In this document: positions 36,755-44,809 of the stretch, piece by piece
Position numbering within the stretch: the stretch's first letter is position 1
Layout of the letters: each line of letters opens with the position of its first letter
Assembly: GCA_018711925.1 (NCBI GenBank)
Contig: DVHR01000055.1
Coordinates: 1-64,000 of the forward strand
Source: Candidatus Coprenecus pullicola
GTDB lineage: Bacteria; Bacteroidota; Bacteroidia; Bacteroidales; UBA932
Reading direction: 5' to 3'
Length of the DNA: 64,000 nucleotides
Position numbers and translations under genes: made by a program
The notes under the pieces: model-generated
What the model was told of the DNA's origin: nothing
Seen by the model: the letters and a program-made list of their open reading frames with translations, nothing else
Database searches by the model: none

Positions 36755-36886
36755 CTACTCAATTTCATTCAGGTTTTTGATAATCTCAATGCCTAATACG
36801 TTTTCAATCTTGCAGATGGTTTCCAACGACATATTCTTTTTCTCTTTCAACACCTTCCTCTCACTAACGCACTTTGACCGGCCTCA
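36755..36886 (-). pseudogene. C-terminal remnant of an XRE-family HTH regulator
   Basis: A minus-strand frame ending at TAG 36755 reads NMSLETICKIENVLGIEIIKN, the recognition-helix and tail region of small XRE/HigA-type repressors. Upstream it meets a stop at 36884-36886 and no start or first half of the HTH is found. It sits immediately upstream of the broken ORF6N gene. The partner toxin, if there was one, is not visible. Confidence 0.5.
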
Positions 36887-37501
36887 ACGAGTCCCCTCCA
36901 CGAGCAGGTGCCGACAAAAGCACAGATTCATCACCACCTTCTCCGTAGCCACCACACCGCACTCACTCCTCAGCGCACTCTGCTAACAGCCCGCTGCCTC
37001 AGTCGTTCATGCGCCATAACCCCATGAGTCTATAATCGCCGTCTTGCGGCAGCACATTGATTCACAGCAGCTTATTCACGTTATTACAAAACAGACTATG
37101 CTTCTTTCCATGCAGTCTGTCATATGCAATTTTGAACATATATCTGACTGATTCGCAATTGTGCAATTATAAGCATAACAGACTCACTGGGGGCTGGGCG
37201 TAGATTAGGTGAAACTGTAAACTGTCAATGTCTGCAAGAATTATTTCGTGTGAAGGATTTGTCTGTAAGCCGTAATTTTGTATGGTAATGTGCAAAGAGA
37301 CAAAATCTTATCTGATTATCAGCATGTTATATTTTGTTCTGCACATTTGGCCGGTTTTAAAAGCCTCAAATGTGCAGAGCTATTTGCAAGTCCTTGATAA
37401 TCAAGGGCACAATCAGAGAGAGCGCACAAGTACTTCCATTTTTGGGAAGCCATCATCTCCAGCACGTCCATTACACCGACTGCAAACCCGCTCAGTAAAT
37501 A
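36887..37501. other. Degraded intergenic stretch
   Basis: No intact gene is seen. The minus strand from about 37490 to 37320 is open and reads SQKWKYLCALSDCALDYQGL, which looks protein-like but I cannot place it. The rest has frequent stops in all frames. It lies between the XRE and RloB remnants and is probably old accessory DNA. Confidence 0.45.
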
Positions 37502-37747
37502 GTCTTTGACAAAGACGATTTCCCTGCAAAGGACTTCAATCAAGCCATTACACTGGCAAAGAAGAACGGCTTTCAAGTTGCCTACAGCAATCAGGCTTTT
37601 GAGTATTGGTTCTTGCTGCATTTGCAAGCGCAAGCCATCAAGAATGCCGCATCCGTTCTTGATGAGATTTCTCACGGAAATCCGGCGACGGAAGAATCTT
37701 CCACAACAATTCACCTGCTTGTTACAGAGATGAACAAATATCTTTGA
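37502..37747 (+). pseudogene. C-terminal remnant of an RloB-like gene
   Basis: The frame begins VFDKDDFPAKDFNQAI and continues AYSNQAFEYWFLLHL, the conserved core of RloB-like proteins, then ends with a stop at 37745. An in-frame TAA at 37496 lies just before it, and the N-terminal half (the GxxTEPxYF part of the family) is missing. RloB-like proteins occur in defence and restriction loci. About 80 codons survive. Confidence 0.65.
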
Positions 37748-37783
37748 ATGAGCCGGTGTGATTCGGATTATTCGATAACTGGT

Positions 37784-37821
37784 AAAAGAGAGTCCGACCA
37801 GAAAGATGTGGCCGGACTCTC
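37784..37821 (-). terminator. Hairpin terminator after the triple PepSY-like gene
   Basis: GAGAGTCCG (37788-37796) pairs with CGGACTCTC (37813-37821); the minus strand continues TTTTACC. It lies 39 nt past the stop at 37860. Confidence 0.65.
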
Positions 37822-37859
37822 CGCATTATCTGAAACTGTCGGTGACTCTAATTTAAAGT

Positions 37860-39143
37860 CTAAAGAAGTGTGCCGTCAGGGGATATTCTGACCGTGATAT
37901 CATCGTCGCGGCGGTCTTCCAGTTCGATGAGATAGAACTCAGCGGAAGGTGTCTCCACATATTTCACATCATCGATCTCCGCCCCCGGATATTCGGCATT
38001 GAGAGTGCTGAGCACTGCATCGGGCAGTTCGGAGCGGCGCACGTCCCACTCTGTCCATACCCATTCACCTGCACCGTTGAAATATACATTCTTCTCCCTG
38101 CCGTCGTGCCGTATCTCCACTTCCAGATAACCGTCATCCCAGTCTTTTTCCAGAATAGTGGCTCCAGGATACATCTGCCCGATCAAAGCGGCGACATCAC
38201 CGTCCACGGCAGGACCGCCGCCGTTGCCTCCCCAGTTATCTCCGCCTTCAACTACACGGACTGTTCCGTCAGCAAATACGTCCACCTTGATATCATCATC
38301 CCTGTACTCCAGGTCGAAGCGGTAGAACTCCTCCTGGGGAGTCTGATAGAAGTCCACATCATCAATCCAGTACTCTCCGTACTCGGAGCTCTCCAGGGCC
38401 GCCATTATCTCTGCCGGCACATCATTGACGCAGACCTCCGTCTTGGTATACAGCCAGTTCTCGGATCTGTCGAACAGCAGTTCCCTGCACACGCGGCCAT
38501 CGATGATCTCCACCTCGGTCATTCCGTCCTCGACATCTATCTCCACTATACGCGAACCGGGATAACGGGTCTCGATGAACTCAAAGATACCCTGAGCAGG
38601 ATTGTCTGGGATATAGTCGTCATAGTCATAATCTTTCTCAGCATCGACCACCGTCTTCACCAGCACTCCGTCCTCGGAATAATAAAGGTCCACTTCCTGC
38701 ATGACACCGTCTGCATTGGTGCCCTCCACCTCTATGATATAGATAAGCTCCACCCCGTTTCTGAGCAACATATCCACGTCATCTATGCGCCAGTCGGCAT
38801 ATTCGCCCGCAGCAAAAGAAGTCTTCACCGCCTCGGGAAGCATATCAAACGGGATGTCCGTCTCCGTCATCTGCCAGTCACAGCGCGAGTCGAACCAGGC
38901 CGAATAACGCACCCTGTCCGAACCGGCCTTAACTACAGCTGCAGTGAAGTCCGCTACATAATATCCGCTTTTCTCCGACCACACGACATCCTGGGCGTCC
39001 GGATACTTCTCCAGAAGAGCTGCCTGCAGTTCATTCCTCAATTCGTCGTTGATTCCACCTTCCGGCCCCTGCTTATTGCAGGAGGTTGTAATAACCATAA
39101 GGGACAAAATACACCCTGATACAATAAGTTTTAAATACTTCAT
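37860..39143 (-). CDS. Lipoprotein with three PepSY-like (DUF2874) units
   Basis: A 427-residue predicted lipoprotein: signal sequence with lipobox VITTSC. Three similar units follow, each opening with a YPG/YPD motif (EKYPDAQDVVWSEKSGYYVA, TRYPGSRIVEIDVEDG, QMYPGATILEKDWDDGYLEV) and closing with an Asp-rich strand (IDDVDFY, IDDVKYVE). It is strongly acidic, which would suit cation binding, though none is shown. The ATG at 39143 starts the signal peptide; the open frame upstream is unconserved. It lies next to a smaller PepSY-like gene and a two-component system, probable regulators. Confidence 0.78.
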   Translation of the reverse strand: MKYLKLIVSGCILSLMVITTSCNKQGPEGGINDELRNELQAALLEKYPDAQDVVWSEKSGYYVADFTAAVVKAGSDRVRYSAWFDSRCDWQMTETDIPFDMLPEAVKTSFAAGEYADWRIDDVDMLLRNGVELIYIIEVEGTNADGVMQEVDLYYSEDGVLVKTVVDAEKDYDYDDYIPDNPAQGIFEFIETRYPGSRIVEIDVEDGMTEVEIIDGRVCRELLFDRSENWLYTKTEVCVNDVPAEIMAALESSEYGEYWIDDVDFYQTPQEEFYRFDLEYRDDDIKVDVFADGTVRVVEGGDNWGGNGGGPAVDGDVAALIGQMYPGATILEKDWDDGYLEVEIRHDGREKNVYFNGAGEWVWTEWDVRRSELPDAVLSTLNAEYPGAEIDDVKYVETPSAEFYLIELEDRRDDDITVRISPDGTLL

Positions 39144-39206
39144 AATTTTTGTTTTTGTTGATTTCGCTGAATTAATGCGGCATGCACATTTATGTGACAC
39201 ACCCTG

Positions 39207-39238
39207 CAAAAAACGGGCCCAGTGCAGAAAGACCCGTT
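39207..39238 (-). terminator. Hairpin terminator after the small PepSY-like gene
   Basis: AACGGG (39212-39217) pairs with CCCGTT (39233-39238), followed on the minus strand by TTTTTTGC. It separates the small PepSY-like gene from the large one downstream. Confidence 0.6.
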
Positions 39239-39264
39239 CCAAACTGACGCCATCCGGGACGCGC

Positions 39265-39705
39265 TTAGTCATCCATGTCGATGAGATTGTAATTCAGATC
39301 GAAAGTGAGCTCAAGGCCGTTTGTCAGACTCACCTCCACATCCCTGTAGCCGCGGTCTATGGCGTAAATGGACACTCCCTGAAAATTAGTGTTCACGTAG
39401 TTGACAATCTGCTCTGGAACTATTCCCTCAGGCAATGTGGAGTATTTGCACTTCACCTCTTTCCACTCCCCGTTGCCGGCGAACTCTATCTTGATACTGT
39501 TGGTGAACATCACCTCGTAGCTCACCTCCATGAAGTCACGCTCCTCCTTGGCAAAGGACACTTTCTGGTCAGGGAAATAAGTATTGATGAACTGCTGCGC
39601 GGCCTCGGGCAGCTGGTTGAACTGGATCGGACGGTCATTGTCCGCATAGGCCGATGTAACTGAGAAGAGCAGCAGCGAGGCTGCAAGAATCATAAATTTT
39701 TTCAT
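39265..39705 (-). CDS. Secreted PepSY-like (DUF2874) protein
   Basis: A 146-residue exported protein: signal peptide MKKFMILAASLLLFSVTSAYA, then one DUF2874-type unit pair with FINTYFPDQKVSFAKEERD and YVNTNFQGVSIYAIDRGYRDVEV. In this family each unit is a small beta-sheet plus helix, related to BLIP-like folds. I used the ATG at 39705, which begins the signal peptide. A near-consensus -7 box (AATCTTTG) lies at 39754-39761. It is directly downstream of the histidine kinase gene and is a plausible target of that system. Confidence 0.78.
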   Translation of the reverse strand: MKKFMILAASLLLFSVTSAYADNDRPIQFNQLPEAAQQFINTYFPDQKVSFAKEERDFMEVSYEVMFTNSIKIEFAGNGEWKEVKCKYSTLPEGIVPEQIVNYVNTNFQGVSIYAIDRGYRDVEVSLTNGLELTFDLNYNLIDMDD

Positions 39706-39782
39706 TACTTTACTCTTTTTAAAATTATTGCTTGTTTCTTTATTTTCGCAATGCAAAGATTGTCCTCGATTCTGAAATGAAT

Positions 39783-41057
39783 CTAAAATTTCGGCCATTT
39801 TACAGAAAATTTATGCATTCCTGCCTCAAAAGTATACTTCACTTCCAGATTGCAATACCTCTGGATAGCCCCGACTATGGCCAAGCCGAGGCCCAACGAG
39901 CCTTCCCGGTCGCCGCTCTTGTAGAAACGCTCGAAGATATGTTCTGCATCCAGCGGAGCCTGGCCAGTATTGGATATCTCCAAGGTACGTCCTGAGATTC
40001 TGACACATATGCGCCCCTGTGCGGGAGTATATATAAAGGCATTCTTCAGCAGATTGTTTACCAGAGCAGTGGCCAGCGACTCGTTCATCTCCACCTCCAG
40101 ATTGCTCTCCGGCATCGGGAAATCCACTTCTATTTCCTTGTCCTCGTATATCTCCGAGAATATCTCCACACTCTCCTGGACCACCTTCGGAAGACAGACA
40201 AGGGTCTTCTCCGGGAACTGTCCGTTGTCTATTTTCGTAAGCATGAGCAGAGTTCGGTTGAGCCTCACCACAGAACCCAAAGTACGCTGTATGCCCATCA
40301 GTTCCTCCATCTGCTTCCTGGTAAGCTCCGTATTGTCTATAAGCCACTCCACCCTGTTGCCGATCACCGCCAGCGGAGTCTGAAGCTCGTGCGAGGCATT
40401 GCCTATAAATTCCTTCTGCGCCTCAAAAGCCTTCTGATAACGGTTGAGTGCCTGCTCGGCGGCCGTATTGAGTTTCCGGAACTCGGTGATGTCTGTCGGA
40501 TTGTCCAATGGAGGGTTGCCGCCGCCTATCCTGAACCTGTCAAGCCAGCCCAACAGCTTGTAGAACGGCCTCATGTTGCGGTAGAAAACCAGCACGGTGA
40601 CCAGCATGACCGTCAATAGCAGGAGAACATACAGGGCCACTATCCACACCAGCGTGGAGCGCATCAGTTCCTGCTTGTCTATAGTAGGAGTATACACCTT
40701 CAACAGATAATACTCCCCGTCATCCATCATGAAGACAGTGGTCAGCACGCGGGAAGGCTCATACCCTATCAGAGGAAAATACTGCTCGCTGTAGTAGTAG
40801 CGTATCTGAGGATAATCCCGTGCGAACTGCTCCCCTACCGGAATGATATCGTACATGATGTTGGTGCCCTCATTGGGCGGCAGCTCATTGCCCGAGAGCG
40901 CCCTTTCTATGACAAGCTCGGTAAACAGGTCAAGAGAGTCATCCGTCTCGTCATTGACATCGTCCAGCATCTTGAAATAGAAAAGCGCGGCCCAAGCGGC
41001 CATCAGAGGCAGCAGAACCAGGGCCAGCCTGAGTGTTATGCGGTATATGAGCTTCAT
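39783..41057 (-). CDS. Sensor histidine kinase
   Basis: A 424-residue inner-membrane kinase with two membrane segments (about 10-30 and 135-160) around a periplasmic sensor of about 105 residues. The H-box is FIGNASHELQTPLA with the phosphate-accepting His at 223; the catalytic domain has LVNNLLKNAFIYTP (N box) and SLGLGLAIV (G2). The start overlaps the stop of the response-regulator gene by 4 nt (ATGA), so the pair is translationally coupled. The signal is unknown; the PepSY-like genes downstream suggest an envelope or metal stimulus by analogy only. Confidence 0.92.
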   Translation of the reverse strand: MKLIYRITLRLALVLLPLMAAWAALFYFKMLDDVNDETDDSLDLFTELVIERALSGNELPPNEGTNIMYDIIPVGEQFARDYPQIRYYYSEQYFPLIGYEPSRVLTTVFMMDDGEYYLLKVYTPTIDKQELMRSTLVWIVALYVLLLLTVMLVTVLVFYRNMRPFYKLLGWLDRFRIGGGNPPLDNPTDITEFRKLNTAAEQALNRYQKAFEAQKEFIGNASHELQTPLAVIGNRVEWLIDNTELTRKQMEELMGIQRTLGSVVRLNRTLLMLTKIDNGQFPEKTLVCLPKVVQESVEIFSEIYEDKEIEVDFPMPESNLEVEMNESLATALVNNLLKNAFIYTPAQGRICVRISGRTLEISNTGQAPLDAEHIFERFYKSGDREGSLGLGLAIVGAIQRYCNLEVKYTFEAGMHKFSVKWPKF

Positions 41058-41749
41058 CCTTCCTGCTGCTGAGGTGACTCCACCAGTTTGTACCCGAAAC
41101 CGTAGACAGCCTTTATCTCTATATCCGCTCCTGCCGCCTGCAGCTTCTTCCGCAGATTCTTCATCTGCGCATAGACGAAATGGAAATCATCGGCCTGGTC
41201 GGCATGGTCGCCCCAGACCGCCTCGGCCAGCACAGACTTGTCCACTATGTGATTGGGGCGCTGCATGAAGTAAAGCAGGATATCGAACTCCTTCTTCAGC
41301 AGTTCGACAGACTTGCCAGCTATCTCCACTAGACCGTTGTCCGGCTGGAGGGTCACGTTGCCGTACTCAATGCTCAGCTCGCCACCGCTCCGGCCGCGCC
41401 TGAGCACACTGCGGATACGTGCCTTGAGCTCCGCCATGTGGAACGGCTTGGGCAGGTAGTCATCCGCACCCTTCTCCAGGCCGTAGACCTTGTCGTCCAG
41501 CGAGTCCTTGGCCGAGATGATGATGACGTTCTCCCTTTTGTGCAGCTCCTTAATATGATCCAGCAGCCTCAGGCCGTTTCCGCCGGGCAGCATGATGTCC
41601 AGCAGTATGCAGTCGTAAGTATATCCTGCGATCTTGGCGTCGGCCTCCGCGAAGTCCGATGCGGTCTCCACCACGTACCTTTCCTCTGTCAAGGCCCTTC
41701 GCATCAGTTCTCTGAGTGACGGATCATCCTCAACTATAAGCAATTTCAT
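41054..41749 (-). CDS. OmpR-family response regulator
   Basis: A 231-residue regulator. The receiver domain (1-120) has the acidic pocket (VEDD, residues 7-9), the phospho-acceptor Asp 51 in LLDIMLPGG, and the conserved Lys in DDYLPKPF. The C-terminal winged helix (about 130-225) has the OmpR/PhoB pattern LLKKEFDILLYFMQRPNHIVDK and KNLRKKLQ. It is first in the pair with the kinase and has a -7 box at 41774-41781. The tRNA and efflux operon lie upstream on the other strand. Confidence 0.94.
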   Translation of the reverse strand: MKLLIVEDDPSLRELMRRALTEERYVVETASDFAEADAKIAGYTYDCILLDIMLPGGNGLRLLDHIKELHKRENVIIISAKDSLDDKVYGLEKGADDYLPKPFHMAELKARIRSVLRRGRSGGELSIEYGNVTLQPDNGLVEIAGKSVELLKKEFDILLYFMQRPNHIVDKSVLAEAVWGDHADQADDFHFVYAQMKNLRKKLQAAGADIEIKAVYGFGYKLVESPQQQEG

Positions 41750-41773
41750 GACAGTATCCTCTAAAAAACATTA

Positions 41774-41781
41774 CAAATTTA
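41774..41781 (-). promoter_or_regulatory. -7 box TAAATTTG for the two-component operon
   Basis: Minus-strand TAAATTTG, 24 nt before the response-regulator start. Confidence 0.6.
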
Positions 41782-41826
41782 GTGATGAATTCTAAAAAGA
41801 AACTGAAATTATTACAAATAATGCCT

Positions 41827-41834
41827 TATATTTG
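41827..41834 (+). promoter_or_regulatory. -7 box TATATTTG for tRNA-Pro
   Basis: TATATTTG followed by C, 10 nt before the tRNA 5' end. Confidence 0.6.
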
Positions 41835-41844
41835 CAGTCTCAAC

Positions 41845-41918
41845 CGGGGTGTGGCGCAGTTGGCTAGCGCACCTGCTTTGGGAGCAGGGGGTCGAAGGTT
41901 CGAGTCCTTTTACCCCGA
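41845..41918 (+). tRNA. tRNA-Pro (anticodon TGG)
   Basis: A full cloverleaf can be drawn. The acceptor stem is CGGGGTG with TACCCCG and discriminator A. The D arm has GCGCAGTTGGCTAGCGC, the anticodon stem is CCTGC/GCAGG around TTTGGGA (anticodon TGG), and the T arm has GGTTCGAGTCC. The 3' CCA is not encoded (the DNA reads ACA). A -7 box lies just upstream and a terminator just downstream, so it is a single-gene unit. Confidence 0.97.
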
Positions 41919-41927
41919 CAGAGTATC

Positions 41928-41963
41928 AAGCAGTTACAGTTTATGTGACTGCTTTTGTTTTTT
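41928..41963 (+). terminator. Terminator after tRNA-Pro
   Basis: AAGCAGT (41928-41934) pairs with ACTGCTT (41948-41954), with an inner ACA/TGT extension, followed by TTGTTTTTTC. Confidence 0.75.
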
Positions 41964-42136
41964 CTTTAAACCCCACTCTACAGGTACTTCTGAAACCAGG
42001 ATGTATTTCGGCAATTTAAAACAATAATGTTGAACCTATCTATCTTGGCTGGGACAGTATTTTCAGATGATGATAAGGTGCGGCAATGGTAAGCAGAAAA
42101 TTCAAGCATAACATTTGCTTTTCAAGCATTTTCCAT

Positions 42137-42144
42137 TAATTTTG
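42137..42144 (+). promoter_or_regulatory. -7 box TAATTTTG for the RND efflux operon
   Basis: TAATTTTG, 27 nt before the ATG at 42172. TTTG at 42114-42117 gives the consensus 19-bp spacing, the best full promoter in the window. Confidence 0.6.
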
Positions 42145-42171
42145 GATGCACAATTAGCAGCATTGCGGATC

Positions 42172-43716
42172 ATGAACCTGAAAAATAAACCTTGGATTAC
42201 ATATCTGGCCTGCAGCATCTGCCTGATACTCATGGCCGCTCCGGCTCTTAGCGCACAGGAAGACACATCAGAGGCATCTGTAGCCGGCAAGCCGGCACAG
42301 CACTGGGAGTTCACACTGGAGGATGTGATAGTCGCAGCACAGAGCAAATCACTGCCGGCGATGATCGCCAAATATTCTTTCATCAGCAGTTACTGGGAGT
42401 TCCGCTCATATAAGGCGCAGTTTCTGCCTTCGCTCAACCTCAATGCCGGACTGGGACAGTACAACCGCTCGCTCGTAGCCCTGCAGGATGCGGAGACCGG
42501 AGAGACGCACTATGTACAGAACGACAACATGAACAACTGGCTGCAGCTCTCGATAGACCAGAACATCCCATGGACCGGAGGTGTCATATCGCTCAACACC
42601 TACCTCAACCGTTTCGACCAGTTCTCCCCCTACGGCAGCCTGACCTGGAACTCCAATCCGGTCAATGTCTACCTCCAGCAGCCAATATTCCAGTACAACA
42701 GGCTGAAATGGGAAAGAAAGACAGAGCCTAAGAAATACGAACGGTCAAAGAAGAAATATCTGGAAGACCTGGAAGATATAGCCATAACGGCCACAACATA
42801 TTTTTTCACCGTACTGCGCACCCAGGAGAACCTGGAAATGGCACGCCGCCGTTACGAGAACACCAGGCAGCTTTACAGCATCGCTCAGGAACGTTTCAAC
42901 ATAGGCACATACACCAAGGACGAGCTGCTTCAGATGGAGCTGCAGGTGCTCAACGCCGAGATAGCCGTGGCCAGTTCGGAAGTAGAACTGCAGCAGGCCA
43001 TGCTTTCCCTGAAGTCCTATCTGGGAATGAGTGACGACACGGAACTCACACTCATAAAGCCGCAGCACTTCTCCAATATCGAGATTGACGAGGAGGAAGC
43101 AGTCCGCCGCAGCCTGGAAAACACTACTTTCAGCCTGGACAACGAGCTCAACCTCATAGAGGCTGAGGCCGCCATAGCGCAGGCCAAGGCCGACCGTGGA
43201 TTCAGCGCGATGCTGACGGCCCAGTTCGGACTTACGCAGACCGGCAACGAGTTCACCTCATCCTACCGCAATCCGATGGATCAGGAGATTGTAGGCCTGA
43301 CACTCAGTGTACCCATTCTGGACTGGGGACTCGGAAAGGGCAAGGTACAGATGGCAAAGACCCAGCAGGAGATAGTACTGGCACAGGTGGAACAGGAGGT
43401 GATGCAGCGCCGTCAGGACATCTACATCCGGGTAGTGCAGTTCAATGCCCAGTCACAACAGTGCGATGTGTCCCAGAAGGCCGATGCGATAGCCGGAGAG
43501 AGATATGAGCTGGCACTGCAGAGGTTCCGCAACGGAACGATAGGCATACTTGAGATAAATACGGCCCAGAACGAAAGAGACGAAGCCTCGTCCCAGTACA
43601 TAGAAGAGCTGGCCAACTACTGGTCCTACTACTACAACCTGCGCAAGGACACGCTCTACGACTACATCTACGGAAAAGACCTGGATGCCGAATTTGACAA
43701 ACTCATTGAAGACTGA
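42172..43716 (+). CDS. TolC-family outer-membrane efflux protein
   Basis: A 514-residue TolC-type protein that forms the outer-membrane channel of an RND pump. Signal peptide about 1-28 (ending ALSA), then two repeats of helical coiled coil and barrel strands; ARRRYENTRQLYSIAQERFNIGTYTKDELLQMELQVLNAE (described here by its parts ERFNIGT and DELLQME) is the typical first-repeat helix, and ELALQRFRNGTIGILEIN the second. I chose the ATG at 42172, which starts the signal peptide. It leads a four-gene operon; the adaptor starts 16 nt later. Confidence 0.9.
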   Translation: MNLKNKPWITYLACSICLILMAAPALSAQEDTSEASVAGKPAQHWEFTLEDVIVAAQSKSLPAMIAKYSFISSYWEFRSYKAQFLPSLNLNAGLGQYNRSLVALQDAETGETHYVQNDNMNNWLQLSIDQNIPWTGGVISLNTYLNRFDQFSPYGSLTWNSNPVNVYLQQPIFQYNRLKWERKTEPKKYERSKKKYLEDLEDIAITATTYFFTVLRTQENLEMARRRYENTRQLYSIAQERFNIGTYTKDELLQMELQVLNAEIAVASSEVELQQAMLSLKSYLGMSDDTELTLIKPQHFSNIEIDEEEAVRRSLENTTFSLDNELNLIEAEAAIAQAKADRGFSAMLTAQFGLTQTGNEFTSSYRNPMDQEIVGLTLSVPILDWGLGKGKVQMAKTQQEIVLAQVEQEVMQRRQDIYIRVVQFNAQSQQCDVSQKADAIAGERYELALQRFRNGTIGILEINTAQNERDEASSQYIEELANYWSYYYNLRKDTLYDYIYGKDLDAEFDKLIED

Positions 43717-43732
43717 TTGATATTGATGCCAT

Positions 43733-44809
43733 ATGAAAAGACTCATGTTACTGCCGATGCTAGCCTTAACAGCAGCATGCGGAAACAATAAAACAGTGGA
43801 GGAAGAAACTCTGACACGCCTGTCACAAGCCGTGGAAACCAACTATGTGGACACGATGGCACTGCGTCTGACAGACTTTCACAGACAGACCATAAGCAAC
43901 GGCAAACTGACTGCAGCACAAAAGAGCAGCCTGCGGTTCAACACGTCGGGAACCATATCCGATGTGCGGTTCTCCAACGGACAGACAGTCCGAGAAGGAG
44001 AGCTGATCGCGTGTCTGGACCCTGAGGCTGCGTCAATAGCCCTGAATCAGGCCGAGAATGCTCTGAAAAAAGCGGAAATAGACCTCAACGATGTCCTGAT
44101 CGGCTTCGGATACGGAGATGCCGACACTTCAGACATTCCTGCAACAACGATGGCGATAGCCAGAACCAGGTCCGGATACGCCGATGCGGAACAGAATTAC
44201 CGCAGGGCACTGTACGACTACAAGGGCACCAGGATTGTGGCGCCGTTTACCGGAAAAGTGGCAAGCATCAAGGGCAGGGTCTATGAAAGTGCTCCATCCG
44301 AGGATTTCTGCTCAGTCATCGACGACAGCCGCTTCGATGTGACCTTCCCTGTCCTGGAATCTGAAATAGCCTCTGTAAAGACAGGCATGCCTGTGATAAT
44401 ATCTCCTTTCAATGCTCCGGAGAAGAAATACACTGGACGCATAACATCCGTCAACCCGATGGTGGACGACAAAGGACAGATAGAGATAACAGCGTCTGTC
44501 AGCAACGCGGACGGGAGTATGATGGACGGCATGAATGTCAGAGTGATGGTGGAGGAAATCATCCCGCAACAGCAGGTAGTGCCCAAAAGCGCGGTGGTCA
44601 TGCGCGACAATGAGGACGTACTGTTTGTATATCAAAGTGCTGACAGTACGGCCCGCTGGGTCTACGTGGACATCGTCATGTCCAACAGTGACAGCCACGT
44701 GGTGAAGGTCAACACCGAGCGCACCTCAGAGCTCAGTCTCGGTGACGCGGTCATCACATCGGGCAACCTCAATCTGGCCCACGAATCCAAAGTCATAGTA
44801 AGGCAATGA
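43733..44809 (+). CDS. RND efflux periplasmic adaptor (MFP) lipoprotein
   Basis: A 358-residue HlyD-like adaptor that bridges the RND pump and TolC channel. The lipobox is LTAAC (Cys 16). It has the split lipoyl/barrel-sandwich parts (ISDVRFSNGQTVREGELIACLD and RIVAPFTGKVASIKGRVYE), a short helical hairpin between them, the beta-barrel (RITSVNPMVDDKGQIEITA) and the membrane-proximal end. Its stop overlaps the start of the first pump by 4 nt (ATGA). Confidence 0.9.
   Translation: MKRLMLLPMLALTAACGNNKTVEEETLTRLSQAVETNYVDTMALRLTDFHRQTISNGKLTAAQKSSLRFNTSGTISDVRFSNGQTVREGELIACLDPEAASIALNQAENALKKAEIDLNDVLIGFGYGDADTSDIPATTMAIARTRSGYADAEQNYRRALYDYKGTRIVAPFTGKVASIKGRVYESAPSEDFCSVIDDSRFDVTFPVLESEIASVKTGMPVIISPFNAPEKKYTGRITSVNPMVDDKGQIEITASVSNADGSMMDGMNVRVMVEEIIPQQQVVPKSAVVMRDNEDVLFVYQSADSTARWVYVDIVMSNSDSHVVKVNTERTSELSLGDAVITSGNLNLAHESKVIVRQ

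Noticed and set aside
41782..42027. 81-codon frame across the tRNA-Pro gene
   Set aside because: Its middle (VAQLASAPALGAGGRRFESF) is the well-known false translation of a tRNA.
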